This document shows, one piece after another, positions 51,774 through 59,770 of a stretch of DNA of 64,000 nt (positions are counted from its first letter, which is position 1; each line of letters begins with the position of its first letter). The position numbers were made by a program, and so were the translations under genes. A model generated the notes under the pieces. The model made no database searches. It saw only the letters and a list, made by a program, of their open reading frames with translations, and was not told the origin of the DNA. Source of the DNA: Methyloversatilis universalis FAM5 (GTDB lineage: Bacteria > Pseudomonadota > Gammaproteobacteria > Burkholderiales > Rhodocyclaceae); the NCBI RefSeq assembly GCF_000214035.2, contig NZ_AFHG01000028.1, positions 124,001-188,000 of the forward strand. Direction: 5' to 3'.

Positions 51774-51800
51774 AAAAGCCCTGCCTCGCGGGCAGGGCTT
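51774..51800 (-). terminator. Intrinsic terminator after rpmA
   Basis: A 10-bp stem AAGCCCTGCC / GGCAGGGCTT with loop TCGCG, with a short T tract on the minus strand. Partial read-through would be needed to express obgE and proB unless they have their own promoter. Confidence 0.65.
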
Positions 51801-51819
51801 CGGTTCAGGCAGACAGCGA

Positions 51820-52083
51820 TCAGGCTGCGGCCGGAACGATAGTGACCACGCGACGGCGGTTTGCACCCTTGACGACGAACTGCACGACGCCGTCAATCTT
51901 GGCGAACAGCGTGTGGTCCTTACCCATGCCGACGTTATCGCCGGGATGGAACTCGGTGCCGCGCTGACGCACGATGATGCTGCCTGCGGAAATCAGCTGG
52001 CCGCCGTAGCTCTTGACGCCAAGGCGTTTCGATTCCGAGTCGCGGCCGTTACGGGTACTGCCGCCGCCCTTTTTATGTGCCAT
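51820..52083 (-). CDS. rpmA: 50S ribosomal protein L27
   Basis: An 87-residue L27 protein: [20 protein letters not shown] at the start (the tail that reaches the peptidyl-transferase centre) and [15 protein letters not shown]. Complete and of normal length. Lies 28 nt after rplU. Confidence 0.98.
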   Translation of the reverse strand: MAHKKGGGSTRNGRDSESKRLGVKSYGGQLISAGSIIVRQRGTEFHPGDNVGMGKDHTLFAKIDGVVQFVVKGANRRRVVTIVPAAA

Positions 52084-52111
52084 GAGATGTGCTCCTGGAA
52101 AAGTTCAGCGA

Positions 52112-52423
52112 TCAGCCGTTGATGGCGTCGATGCGCAGTTCAGTGTAGTTCTGACGATGACCTTGATGCTTCTGGTAGTGCTTGCGACGGCGCATCTTGA
52201 AGATGGTCACCTTCTTGTGGCGCCCTTGCGTGAGCACCGTTGCACGAACGCTGGCACCGGCAACCAGGGGGGAACCGATCTTGACCGATTCGCCCTCACC
52301 GACCATCAGAATCTGGTCGATCACGATTTCCGAGCCCACATCCGCAGGTATCTGTTCTACCTTGATTTTTTCGCCGGCAGCGACGCGATACTGCTTGCCG
52401 CCGGTTTTTATGACCGCGTACAT
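52112..52423 (-). CDS. rplU: 50S ribosomal protein L21
   Basis: A 103-residue L21 protein: [40 protein letters not shown] and [13 protein letters not shown]. First gene of the rplU-rpmA-obgE-proB operon. Confidence 0.98.
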   Translation of the reverse strand: MYAVIKTGGKQYRVAAGEKIKVEQIPADVGSEIVIDQILMVGEGESVKIGSPLVAGASVRATVLTQGRHKKVTIFKMRRRKHYQKHQGHRQNYTELRIDAING

Positions 52424-52456
52424 GTGTAACCCCAGTAAGGTTTAAGGGAATCCACA

Positions 52457-52486
52457 AGTATAGCGAAGTACCGCAGGCCGTGTCAA
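52457..52486 (-). promoter_or_regulatory. Strong sigma70 promoter of rplU operon
   Basis: Minus-strand TTGACA (52481-52486), 18-bp spacer and TATACT (52457-52462), close to consensus, about 34 nt before the rplU ATG. Confidence 0.8.
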
Positions 52487-52565
52487 AGCCCCCAATACAT
52501 CAACGGCTTGACGGGTTTTGGGGCGCTGCTACCATCCGCGTTTTTCCGCGTCCGGCAGTCCTTCC

Positions 52566-53537
52566 TTGTCTTCTCTGAACCGTCTTTACAGCCTGATTGC
52601 GGATGACATGCGTGCCCTGGACGCCGTGATCCGCGCCCGCCTGCACTCCGATGTGGTGCTGGTGCGCCAGGTGGCCGAGTACATCATCGGTGCCGGCGGC
52701 AAGCGCCTGCGGCCTGCGCTGGTGCTGCTCACGTCCGGTGCCTGCAATTACCGCGGCGACCACCGGACCGAGCTGGCCGCGGTGGTCGAGTTCATCCATA
52801 CCGCCACGCTGCTGCATGACGACGTGGTCGACGAATCCGAACTGCGTCGCGGCGCCAAGACCGCCAATGCGCTGTTCGGCAACGCAGCGTCGGTGCTGGT
52901 CGGCGACTTCCTGTACTCGCGCGCCTTCCAGATGATGGTGTCGGTCGGCAGCATGCGGGTGCAGTCGGTGCTGGCTGAAGCCACCAACATCATCGCCGAG
53001 GGCGAGGTGCTGCAGCTGCTGAACTGTCATGACGCCGACGTTGATGAAGATCGCTACCTGCAGGTCATCCGCTACAAGACGGCCAAGCTGTTCGAAGCGG
53101 CGAGCCGGTTGGGTGCCATGCTGGCCGGTTCCGAACCCGACGTCGAAGAGCGCTTTGCCCGCTTCGGCATGCACCTCGGCACCGCCTTCCAGCTGGTCGA
53201 TGACATCCTCGACTATTCGGGCGACGAAGGTTCGATCGGCAAGAATCTCGGCGACGATCTGGCCGAGGGCAAGCCGACGCTGCCGCTGATCCACGTCATG
53301 AAGAACGGCACGCCGGACCAGGTGGCCGCAGTGCGCCATGCGATCGAAGAGGGCGGCCGTGATGACTGGGCGCCGGTCATGAAGGCGGTGGTCGACAGCG
53401 GTGCGCTCGAAGTCGCGCGGGTCCGCGCCCGTGAAGAAGCGGCGCTGGCGATCGCGGAACTCGACGGTCTGCCGGCCAACGACTACCTGCAAAGTCTGCT
53501 CGATCTCGCAAAGTTTGCAGTCGAGCGAAAGTTTTAG
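52566..53537 (+). CDS. ispB: Octaprenyl diphosphate synthase type (TTG start)
   Basis: A 323-residue trans-prenyltransferase, making the side chain of ubiquinone. It contains the two aspartate motifs LLHDDVVDE and VDDILDY, and GAGGKRLRPALV. No ATG lies near the conserved start; TTG 52566 (LSSLNRLYSLIADDM) gives the 323-residue length of E. coli IspB, and another TTG at 52518 is possible. Divergent from rplU, as in other proteobacteria. Chain length cannot be read from the sequence. Confidence 0.93.
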   Translation: MSSLNRLYSLIADDMRALDAVIRARLHSDVVLVRQVAEYIIGAGGKRLRPALVLLTSGACNYRGDHRTELAAVVEFIHTATLLHDDVVDESELRRGAKTANALFGNAASVLVGDFLYSRAFQMMVSVGSMRVQSVLAEATNIIAEGEVLQLLNCHDADVDEDRYLQVIRYKTAKLFEAASRLGAMLAGSEPDVEERFARFGMHLGTAFQLVDDILDYSGDEGSIGKNLGDDLAEGKPTLPLIHVMKNGTPDQVAAVRHAIEEGGRDDWAPVMKAVVDSGALEVARVRAREEAALAIAELDGLPANDYLQSLLDLAKFAVERKF

Positions 53538-53543
53538 TATAGT
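53515..53543 (+). promoter_or_regulatory. Promoter of tRNA-Pro
   Basis: TTGCAG (53515-53520), exactly 17 bp, TATAGT (53538-53543), overlapping the ispB stop codon. Confidence 0.7.
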
Positions 53544-53605
53544 GCGCGCCTCGTTGCTTACGGCGACGAGGCACAAAGAGCTGCTCCGCAGTTTGAAGTG
53601 AAGTT

Positions 53606-53682
53606 CGGGGAATAGCTCAGCCTGGTAGAGCACTGCGTTCGGGACGCAGGGGCCGGAGGTTCGAATCCTCTTTCCCCGACCA
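53606..53682 (+). tRNA. tRNA-Pro(CGG), reads CCG
   Basis: 77 nt with encoded CCA. The acceptor stem is CGGGGAA/TTCCCCG. The anticodon stem CTGCG/CGCAG encloses TTCGGGA, giving CGG. D- and T-arms are regular. Confidence 0.97.
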
Positions 53683-53694
53683 GAAATCCCGCGG

Positions 53695-53722
53695 AAAAGC
53701 CACCCTTCGGGGTGGCTTTTTT
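53695..53722 (+). terminator. Intrinsic terminator after tRNA-Pro
   Basis: The stem AAAGCCACCC / GGGTGGCTTT with a TTCG tetraloop is followed by a T run. The 270 bases after it, up to the next gene, hold nothing I can assign. Confidence 0.88.
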
Positions 53723-53992
53723 GTTTTTCGCGTCTGGCGCGTTCGCGCCGCATGCCGTGCATTCCATGGCGCCCGGCTTCCGCACGCCGCCACGCGTCCC
53801 GCACCTTCCGTACTCATCGTTTCACCCGAAGTACGCAAGACGCTTCCGCATCGCTCCCGCCGGCCGGTTTCCGGACACCCGGCACGCACGCGTTGCAGAC
53901 CGCGCTGCCGCAGGCGAGTATTCAGCCCTTACTGCGACGGGAGGGCACAGCCGGCCGCGCAAGCGGGTTGCGCCCGGCCGTGTCGATGCGGA

Positions 53993-54397
53993 ATGAACAG
54001 CTGGATGAGCGACAAACCTTTCTGCTGCACCCGGAAACTCAGCGCCTTCAGCGTCTGCATCGGCGTGTTGTGGTCATGCTGTGCCATGGCGGTGCCTCAC
54101 GTGTCCTGCGTTGTGGACTACAACGGGCAGCAGACCGTGATACCGGTCCGCGCCGAGGTGGATGCGCTGGGCGGTGCATGGCATGAGGCCGGGGTGTTCA
54201 GCCTGCGCGCGACGCTGGTCGCGCCACCCAGGGCGAAGCCCTGGCTGCTGGTCGAGGTCCACGCGAAGGCGGCGGACGGGGACGTCCGCCTCATTTCTTC
54301 GCAGAAGACGCATCAGCCCTTCGATACCGGTCGCATCGAAGTGGTTGAACCGCGGCTCGGCCGCATCCTCGCCTACGCCTGCGGAGCTGCCCGATGA
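53993..54397 (+). CDS. Secreted protein of unknown function, upstream of capA-like gene
   Basis: A 134-residue protein with a hydrophobic leader (AFSVCIGVLWSCCAMA) and a beta-rich mature part (VSCVVDYNGQQTVIPVRAEVD...). Starts at 53993 or 54005 (MSDKPF) are both possible. Its TGA overlaps the next ATG by 4 nt, so it is coupled to the CapA-like gene. The FDTGRIEVVEPRLGRI end looks like an immunoglobulin-type strand pair. Not recognised. Confidence 0.65.
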   Translation: MNSWMSDKPFCCTRKLSAFSVCIGVLWSCCAMAVPHVSCVVDYNGQQTVIPVRAEVDALGGAWHEAGVFSLRATLVAPPRAKPWLLVEVHAKAADGDVRLISSQKTHQPFDTGRIEVVEPRLGRILAYACGAAR

Positions 54398-55383
54398 GTC
54401 GCTGGCAAGCTGTTGCGCTCGTCATGCTGATGGTTCTCGGGACCACCCTGGCCCGCGCTGCCGACAGCGTAGTCCGCATCGCCTTTGTCGGCGACGTGAT
54501 GCTGGCCGAAAGCGAACGGACCGGCCAGCTCATTGCCGAGGGCGGCGATCCCTTCGCCCACGTGCGCGGGCTGCTTGCCGCCGCCGATCTGAGGGTGGCG
54601 AATTTCGAATCGTCCGCCGGTACGCAGGGCAGACCGGATGCGGAAAAGCCCTTTTCCTTCCGCACCGCGCAGCCGGCACTGCGGGTGTTCTCGTCGGTGT
54701 TCGATGTTGCCGGCGTGGCCAACAACCACGCCGGCGACTTCGGTCGCGAGGATTTCGCCGAAACCCTTACCGCCCTGCGGGCCGCCGGCGTGCAGACCTT
54801 CGGCGGCGGCCCTGATCTGAAGACCGCGCACCGCGCGCTGATGATCGAGCGCAAGGGTGTGCGGATCGCGCTGCTCGGCTATCTCGATTTCTTCCCGCGC
54901 TGGTTTGCCGCCACGCCCGGCCGGCCCGGCGTGGCCTGGCTGGATACCGATCAGGCGGCGCTAGACATCGCCCGCGCGCGGCATGACGGCGCCGATGTCG
55001 TGCTGGTGGTGCCGCACTGGGGCGTGGAACACGAACCCCGTGCGCACCGCAGGCAGCGTGCCGCGGCGCGTGCGCTGCTGGCCGCCGGGGCGGACGCGGT
55101 CATCGGCGGGCATCCCCATGTCGTCCAGGACCATGAAGTCTTCCGGGGCAAGCCCGTCCTCTACTCCCTCGGGAACTTCGTGTTCGACGGCTTCGAGGAC
55201 GAGGACAACAACACCGGATGGGTGGCGTTCGTGGACGTCGACCGGCAAGGCGTGGTGTCGGCGACCACGCGTGTGGTGAAGATCGACGCCTCCGGCACAC
55301 CGCTGCCGGACCCGGACAGGGCCGGCCCCTGCTGGTGCCGGGGCGAGGCCGTGATGTCGCCGTGCGCGAAGGTCCGGCCATGA
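54394..55383 (+). CDS. CapA-family metallophosphatase-like secreted protein
   Basis: A 329-residue protein with a signal peptide (MSRWQAVALVMLMVLGTTLARA). The calcineurin-like metal site set is visible: FVGDVMLAE, ANFESS, GVANNHAGDFG, VVPHWGVEHE and GGHPHVVQ. CapA/PgsA proteins take part in poly-gamma-glutamate or capsule synthesis, but no other capsule genes are present, so the role here is open. Confidence 0.88.
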   Translation: MSRWQAVALVMLMVLGTTLARAADSVVRIAFVGDVMLAESERTGQLIAEGGDPFAHVRGLLAAADLRVANFESSAGTQGRPDAEKPFSFRTAQPALRVFSSVFDVAGVANNHAGDFGREDFAETLTALRAAGVQTFGGGPDLKTAHRALMIERKGVRIALLGYLDFFPRWFAATPGRPGVAWLDTDQAALDIARARHDGADVVLVVPHWGVEHEPRAHRRQRAAARALLAAGADAVIGGHPHVVQDHEVFRGKPVLYSLGNFVFDGFEDEDNNTGWVAFVDVDRQGVVSATTRVVKIDASGTPLPDPDRAGPCWCRGEAVMSPCAKVRP

Positions 55384-55490
55384 AGGACGTCATGCGCACC
55401 GTACGGGGTGAGCGCAGCAGCCGCTGACGGGCAGCCGCCGCAAGCTGGTACGCTGGCGCGTCTTCATGTCTGTCGTTCCCGAGCACCCCG

Positions 55491-55733
55491 ATGTCGCGCA
55501 TCCTCTTTTTCCTGCTGCTGGCCGCCCTGGCCTGGATCTGGTTCTTCAAGCGCCCGTCGGTCCGTGACGGCAGCGGGCGGCGCGAGCGGGCGCCGCAGCA
55601 GAAACCGGTCGAGCGCATCGTGCAGTGCGCCCACTGCGGGCTGCGTCTGCCCGAGGGCGAAGCGCTGGCCGATGGCGAGCAGCGGCATTTCTGCAGCATC
55701 GAGCACCGGAATGCACACATCGGTCGCGACTGA
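55491..55733 (+). CDS. PP0621-family small membrane zinc-ribbon protein
   Basis: An 80-residue protein: one membrane helix (ILFFLLLAALAWIWFF), a basic linker, then a C-x2-C...C-x3-H type site (CAHCGLRLPEGE, HFCSIEHRN). Length and layout match the PP0621 family found before PilS/PilR-like genes. It overlaps the kinase gene by 23 nt. Confidence 0.85.
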   Translation: MSRILFFLLLAALAWIWFFKRPSVRDGSGRRERAPQQKPVERIVQCAHCGLRLPEGEALADGEQRHFCSIEHRNAHIGRD

Positions 55734-57336
55734 GGCCGGCGCGCGCGGCCTGCTGCCGGTCGGTATGCCTTCGCTGCGCTATTTCAGCCTGTACCGGCTG
55801 GTCATCGCGTCGGTGCTGGTGGCGCTGGTGTACGGCGTGCCCGGTGAAATCAGTTTCGGCGACTATGAAGGCCCGCTGTTCTCGACCGTGGTGCGCGCCT
55901 ACTGGCTGTTCGCGGCCTGCATGATGGCCGGGCTGGACCGGCTGCTGCCCACCTTCGACGCGCGGCTGACCGCCGGCGTGCTCAGCGACATCCTCTTCCT
56001 CACGCTGCTGACCTACGCCGCCGGCGGCGTGGGCAGCGGTCTGCCTTTCATGCATGTGGTGGTGCTCGCGTTCGCCGCGCTGATGGGGCAGGGCCGGCTC
56101 GCGCTGTTCTATGCCGCGGTGGCCAGTCTGGCCATGCTGTTCGAACAGGCCATGCAGTGGGTGAACATCGGCAGCGATTCCGCCCGCTTCGTCCATGTCG
56201 GCACCATCAGCATCGGCTATTTCGCGACCGCGATCGCGGTACGGCTGCTGGCGCGGCGGGTGATCGCCAATGAAGCGCTGGCGCGCGACCGCGGCCGCGA
56301 TCTGGCGGAGCAGATGCGGGTGAACGAGCGCGTCATCCGCGACATGGACGACGGCGTGCTGGTGGTCGATCCCGGCGGGCACGTACGCCAGGCGAACCCG
56401 CAGGCGCGCCGCCTGCTCGACCCGGTCATGCCGCGGCCGGTCACGCTGGCCGACTATTCGCCGGCGCTGGCGGCGGCGATCGACGCGCTGGCCGATCTGT
56501 CGCGCGAGCGCGTGTTCGCGCTGGACCTGCCTTCGCGACCTGCTGCGCTGCGGGTGCGCTGCGTGCCGGCGGGCGAGGGCGGCGGTCATCTGGTGTTCAT
56601 CGAGGACCTGGCCCGACTGCGCGAACAGGCGCAGCAGATCAAGCTCGCTGCGCTGGGCCGGCTCACCGCCAGCATGGCGCATGAAATCCGCAATCCGCTG
56701 GCCGCCATCAGCCAGGCGGCCGAACTGCTGGCCGACGAACGGCGCGCCGACACGCAGGCGCGGCTCACCCGCATCATCGCTGACAACGCGCTGCGGCTCG
56801 ACCGCATGGTGAGCGACGTGCTCGAACTGGGACGGCGCGACCGCGCCGAACCGGAGCTGCTAGATCTGGTCGCCTATCTGCGCGGCTTCGTCGAGGAATA
56901 CGCGATGCGCGAGCCCGACGTCCGCAGCCGCGTGCACATCGAAGGCGAGGGCGAAGGTGCGGCGCTGCTGCTGTTCGACCGCGGCCACCTGCACCAGGTC
57001 ATGTGGAACCTGCTCGGCAATGCGCTGCGTTACGCCAGTGCGGCGGAGGGCGCGGTGCGCATCACGGTGCACAGCGACGACGACGGCACCCGCATGGACA
57101 TCGTCGACGACGGCCAGGGCGTGCCGGACAACGCGCGCGCCCATCTGTTCGAACCCTTCTTCACCACCCACAGCCGCGGCACCGGACTGGGTCTGTACAT
57201 CGCGCGGGAACTGAGCGACGCCAACGGGGCGCGGCTGGACTTCGTGGATAATTCACCGGGTGCGCGCTTTCGCCTGCGCGGACTGAACAGGAGCATCGAG
57301 GAATCATGGAAAGGCGGCGAACCGAGCGTGAGCTGA
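55711..57336 (+). CDS. PilS-like sensor histidine kinase
   Basis: A 541-residue kinase with about six membrane helices (25-180), a coiled linker, a PAS domain (VIRDMDDGVLVVDPGGHVRQANPQARRLL), HisKA with His324 in SMAHEIRNPLAAISQAAELL, and a HATPase with WNLLGNALRYA, DDGQGVPD and GTGLGLYIARE. ATG 55711 is used; ATG 55765 (MPSLRYFSLYRL) would remove 18 residues and also fits PilS starts. It overlaps the regulator gene by 31 nt. PilS of Pseudomonas senses pilin; the signal here is not known. Confidence 0.88.
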   Translation: MHTSVATEAGARGLLPVGMPSLRYFSLYRLVIASVLVALVYGVPGEISFGDYEGPLFSTVVRAYWLFAACMMAGLDRLLPTFDARLTAGVLSDILFLTLLTYAAGGVGSGLPFMHVVVLAFAALMGQGRLALFYAAVASLAMLFEQAMQWVNIGSDSARFVHVGTISIGYFATAIAVRLLARRVIANEALARDRGRDLAEQMRVNERVIRDMDDGVLVVDPGGHVRQANPQARRLLDPVMPRPVTLADYSPALAAAIDALADLSRERVFALDLPSRPAALRVRCVPAGEGGGHLVFIEDLARLREQAQQIKLAALGRLTASMAHEIRNPLAAISQAAELLADERRADTQARLTRIIADNALRLDRMVSDVLELGRRDRAEPELLDLVAYLRGFVEEYAMREPDVRSRVHIEGEGEGAALLLFDRGHLHQVMWNLLGNALRYASAAEGAVRITVHSDDDGTRMDIVDDGQGVPDNARAHLFEPFFTTHSRGTGLGLYIARELSDANGARLDFVDNSPGARFRLRGLNRSIEESWKGGEPSVS

Positions 57337-58655
57337 AGGTGCTGGTCGTTGATGACGAGGACGACCTGCGCGAACTGCTGGCCATGTCGCTGGCGCGCAT
57401 GGGGCTGCACGCGTCGCTCGCCGCGTCGGTCGGCGAGGCGCGCGAACTGCTGGCGGCCGAGCGTTTCGCGCTCTGCCTGACCGACATGCGCCTGCCGGAC
57501 GGCGAGGGCATGGATCTGGTGCGCCACATCGCCGAGCACCATCGCGAACTGCCGGTGGCGGTCATCACTGCCTTCGGCAGCATGGACAACGCGGTCGCTG
57601 CGCTGAAGGCGGGCGCTTTCGACTATCTTGCCAAACCGGTGTCGATCGAACAGCTGCGCGCACTGGTGCGCTCCGCGCTCGATCTGCCGCGCCGCGGCAG
57701 CGAGCCGGAGGCGGTGGGCGCCGATGTGCTGGTCGGCGAGTCGCCGGCGCTGGCCCAGGTGCGCGAACTGATTGCCAAGCTGGCGCGCAGTGGCGCGCCG
57801 GTGCATATCCACGGCGAATCCGGCAGCGGCAAGGAGCGCGCCGCCCGGCTCATCCACGAAGCCGGCGCACGGCGCGACGGGCCCTTCGTCGCGGTCAACT
57901 GCGGCGCCATTCCGGAAAACCTGGTCGAGTCCGAATTCTTCGGCTACGCCAAGGGCGCTTTCACCGGGGCGGATGCCGACCGCGAAGGCTTTTTCCAGGC
58001 CGCGCGGGGCGGCACGCTCTTCCTCGATGAAGTGGGCGACCTGCCGCTGGCCATGCAGGTGAAACTGCTGCGCGCCATCCAGGAAAAGTCGGTGCGCCGG
58101 GTCGGCGCCCGCAGCGAAGAAGCGACCGATGTGCGGCTGATCAGCGCCACCCACCGCAATCTGAAGCAGATGGTGGACGAAGGCCGCTTCCGGCAGGATC
58201 TGTACTACCGCCTCAACGTGCTGGAGCTGCGCATGCCCAGCCTGCGCGAGTGCCGCGAGTCGATACCGGAACTGGCGCGCACGCTGCTCACCCGCATCGC
58301 CGCCGGCGGTGACCGGCCACCTGCGCTCAGCCGCGAAGCGGTGGACGCGCTGTGCGCCTATCCTTTTCCGGGCAATGTGCGCGAGCTGGAAAACGTGCTG
58401 GAGCGCGCCTACGCGCTGTGCGGCGGCGAACGCATCGAGGCGGCCGACCTCGGCCTGATGCCGGTCGACGACGAAACGCCCGAACTGCCGGCCGGCGAAC
58501 TGCCGCTGCAGGACTACCTGGACCGCATGGAGCGCGCCGCCATCGAGGACGCGCTGCGCAAGACCCGCTACAACCGCACCGCCGCCGCCCGTCTGCTCGG
58601 CGTCACCTTCCGCTCGCTGCGCTACCGGCTGCAGCGGCTCGGCATCAATGACTGA
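57306..58655 (+). CDS. PilR-like sigma54-dependent response regulator
   Basis: A 449-residue NtrC-family activator: receiver with phospho-acceptor Asp60, AAA+ domain with Walker A GESGSGKE, sigma54-contact GAFTGA, Walker B LFLDEVGD and arginine-finger region, and a Fis-type HTH (TRYNRTAAARLLGVTFRSLRYRL). All motifs needed for sigma54 activation are intact. It pairs with the overlapping PilS-like kinase. It may control pili or another sigma54 regulon. Confidence 0.92.
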   Translation: MERRRTERELKVLVVDDEDDLRELLAMSLARMGLHASLAASVGEARELLAAERFALCLTDMRLPDGEGMDLVRHIAEHHRELPVAVITAFGSMDNAVAALKAGAFDYLAKPVSIEQLRALVRSALDLPRRGSEPEAVGADVLVGESPALAQVRELIAKLARSGAPVHIHGESGSGKERAARLIHEAGARRDGPFVAVNCGAIPENLVESEFFGYAKGAFTGADADREGFFQAARGGTLFLDEVGDLPLAMQVKLLRAIQEKSVRRVGARSEEATDVRLISATHRNLKQMVDEGRFRQDLYYRLNVLELRMPSLRECRESIPELARTLLTRIAAGGDRPPALSREAVDALCAYPFPGNVRELENVLERAYALCGGERIEAADLGLMPVDDETPELPAGELPLQDYLDRMERAAIEDALRKTRYNRTAAARLLGVTFRSLRYRLQRLGIND

Positions 58656-58696
58656 ATTCCCCGGCCGTACGCCGGTTTCCGTACCCGTGCGCCGCT

Positions 58697-58907
58697 GTGG
58701 AAGCGGCGCCGCGGTCATGAGCGTGCCCGGTGCAGTCAGCCATGCTCCCGCGCCGGTGCGTCGTTGTGGGAGCGACGCCCCCGTCGCGATGCGCCAGTTG
58801 AACACCACACGCTCCCGATCCACCGCGGAATCGCGGCGGGGCGCCGCTCCCACAGGCCGTGGCAGCCGATTGGGCCTGGAACACGGCGGTGGAGCGACGC
58901 GGTCATG
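58697..58907. repeat. REP cluster with one inverted pair (REPIN-like)
   Basis: GTGGGAGCGACGCCCCCGTC opens a unit at 58766-58790. Its near-exact inverse lies at 58830-58853, 39 nt away, which is the layout of a REPIN. Two further partial units are at 58697-58718 and 58889-58907. The last contains the ampD ATG (58905), and both partial units share GCGGTCATG. A related unit is at 12679. Confidence 0.65.
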
Positions 58908-59477
58908 GAACTGACGATAGACGCCGACGGCTGGTGCACCACCGCCCGCCGGGTCGAATCGCCGAATCAGGACGCCCGGCCCGACCCTGACCGGCCGGAC
59001 GGCGCGGATGCCGACCCGGTGTCGCTGGTGGTGGTGCACTGCATCAGCCTGCCGCCGGGCGAGTTCGGCGGCCCCTACATCGAGGATCTGTTCCTGAACC
59101 GGCTCGACCCGGCGGCTCACCCGTATTTCGTCGATGTCGCGCCGCTGCGCGTGTCGGCGCATTTCGTGGTCCGTCGCGACGGCGAACTGCTGCAGTGCGT
59201 GCCCACGGTGCGTCGTGCTTGGCACGCCGGCGTGTCCAGCTGGCGCGGGCGCAGCCGCTGCAACGACTTTTCGGTCGGCATCGAGCTCGAAGGCTGCAAT
59301 GTGCTGCCCTACGAGGACGTCCAGTACGCGGTGCTGCGCGCGCTGGTGGCCGCGCTGAAGCGGCGGCACCCGGTGGCGGACGTGGTAGGCCATTCGGATA
59401 TCGCGCCCGGCCGCAAGGTGGACCCGGGCGCCTGTTTCGACTGGAAACGCTTGCCGGACGCGGTTCGTCCGGACTGA
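58905..59477 (+). CDS. ampD: 1,6-anhydro-N-acetylmuramyl-L-alanine amidase
   Basis: AmpD cleaves anhydromuropeptides in cell-wall recycling. The 190-residue amidase_2 protein has VVVHCISLPPGEFGG (zinc His and family loop), SAHFVVRRDGELLQCVP, WHAGVSSWRGR, NDFSVGIELEG and GHSDIAPGRKVDPGACFDW. All zinc ligands are present. The start codon lies within a REP-like unit, so the upstream region may have been replaced. It comes between the PilR-like gene and nrdA. Confidence 0.93.
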   Translation: MELTIDADGWCTTARRVESPNQDARPDPDRPDGADADPVSLVVVHCISLPPGEFGGPYIEDLFLNRLDPAAHPYFVDVAPLRVSAHFVVRRDGELLQCVPTVRRAWHAGVSSWRGRSRCNDFSVGIELEGCNVLPYEDVQYAVLRALVAALKRRHPVADVVGHSDIAPGRKVDPGACFDWKRLPDAVRPD

Positions 59478-59600
59478 TCCACCGTCCTGCCGGCGTTTGA
59501 GCCGGAATCTCTCCCGCAATGCCTTTTCCGGCGCTGATCCCCTGCGCGGTGCAGGGTCTTTTCACGCCGCCGGTGACACCGCCTAGCAGAAAAATCGCGC

Positions 59601-59629
59601 TTGCGGGGGAGAGGGTGGCTCACTAGAAT
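59601..59629 (+). promoter_or_regulatory. Sigma70 promoter of nrdAB
   Basis: TTGCGG (59601-59606), 17-bp spacer, TAGAAT (59624-59629). The first NrdR box covers the -10. Confidence 0.6.
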
Positions 59630-59666
59630 TAGTAGCTCAGTGCTCATCGACCACTATATCTAGTGG
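59620..59666 (+). promoter_or_regulatory. Pair of NrdR boxes
   Basis: TCACTAGAATTAGTAG (59620-59635) and CCACTATATCTAGTGG (59651-59666) both resemble the NrdR consensus ACACTATATATAGTGT and are 31 bp apart, three helical turns, as at known targets. Repression of nrdAB by NrdR bound to ATP/dATP is expected. Confidence 0.8.
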
Positions 59667-59770
59667 TGTGAGTGCCGGAAGTACCTTCTGCAGCACCCCG
59701 TACCACCCCGTACGTTCCTATCTCAAACCCCGTCGTCGATGCCCTCGACGGCCCACCGGGAGACGCCCGC

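Noticed and set aside
53752-54186. Open frame between tRNA-Pro and the secreted-protein gene
   Set aside because: It has no ribosome site or recognised domain, is Arg/His/Pro-rich, and overlaps the better supported gene at 53993.
59672-59770. GTG start of nrdA 33 codons upstream
   Set aside because: It would start only 5 nt after the second NrdR box with no ribosome site, whereas ATG 59771 has GGGAG at good spacing.
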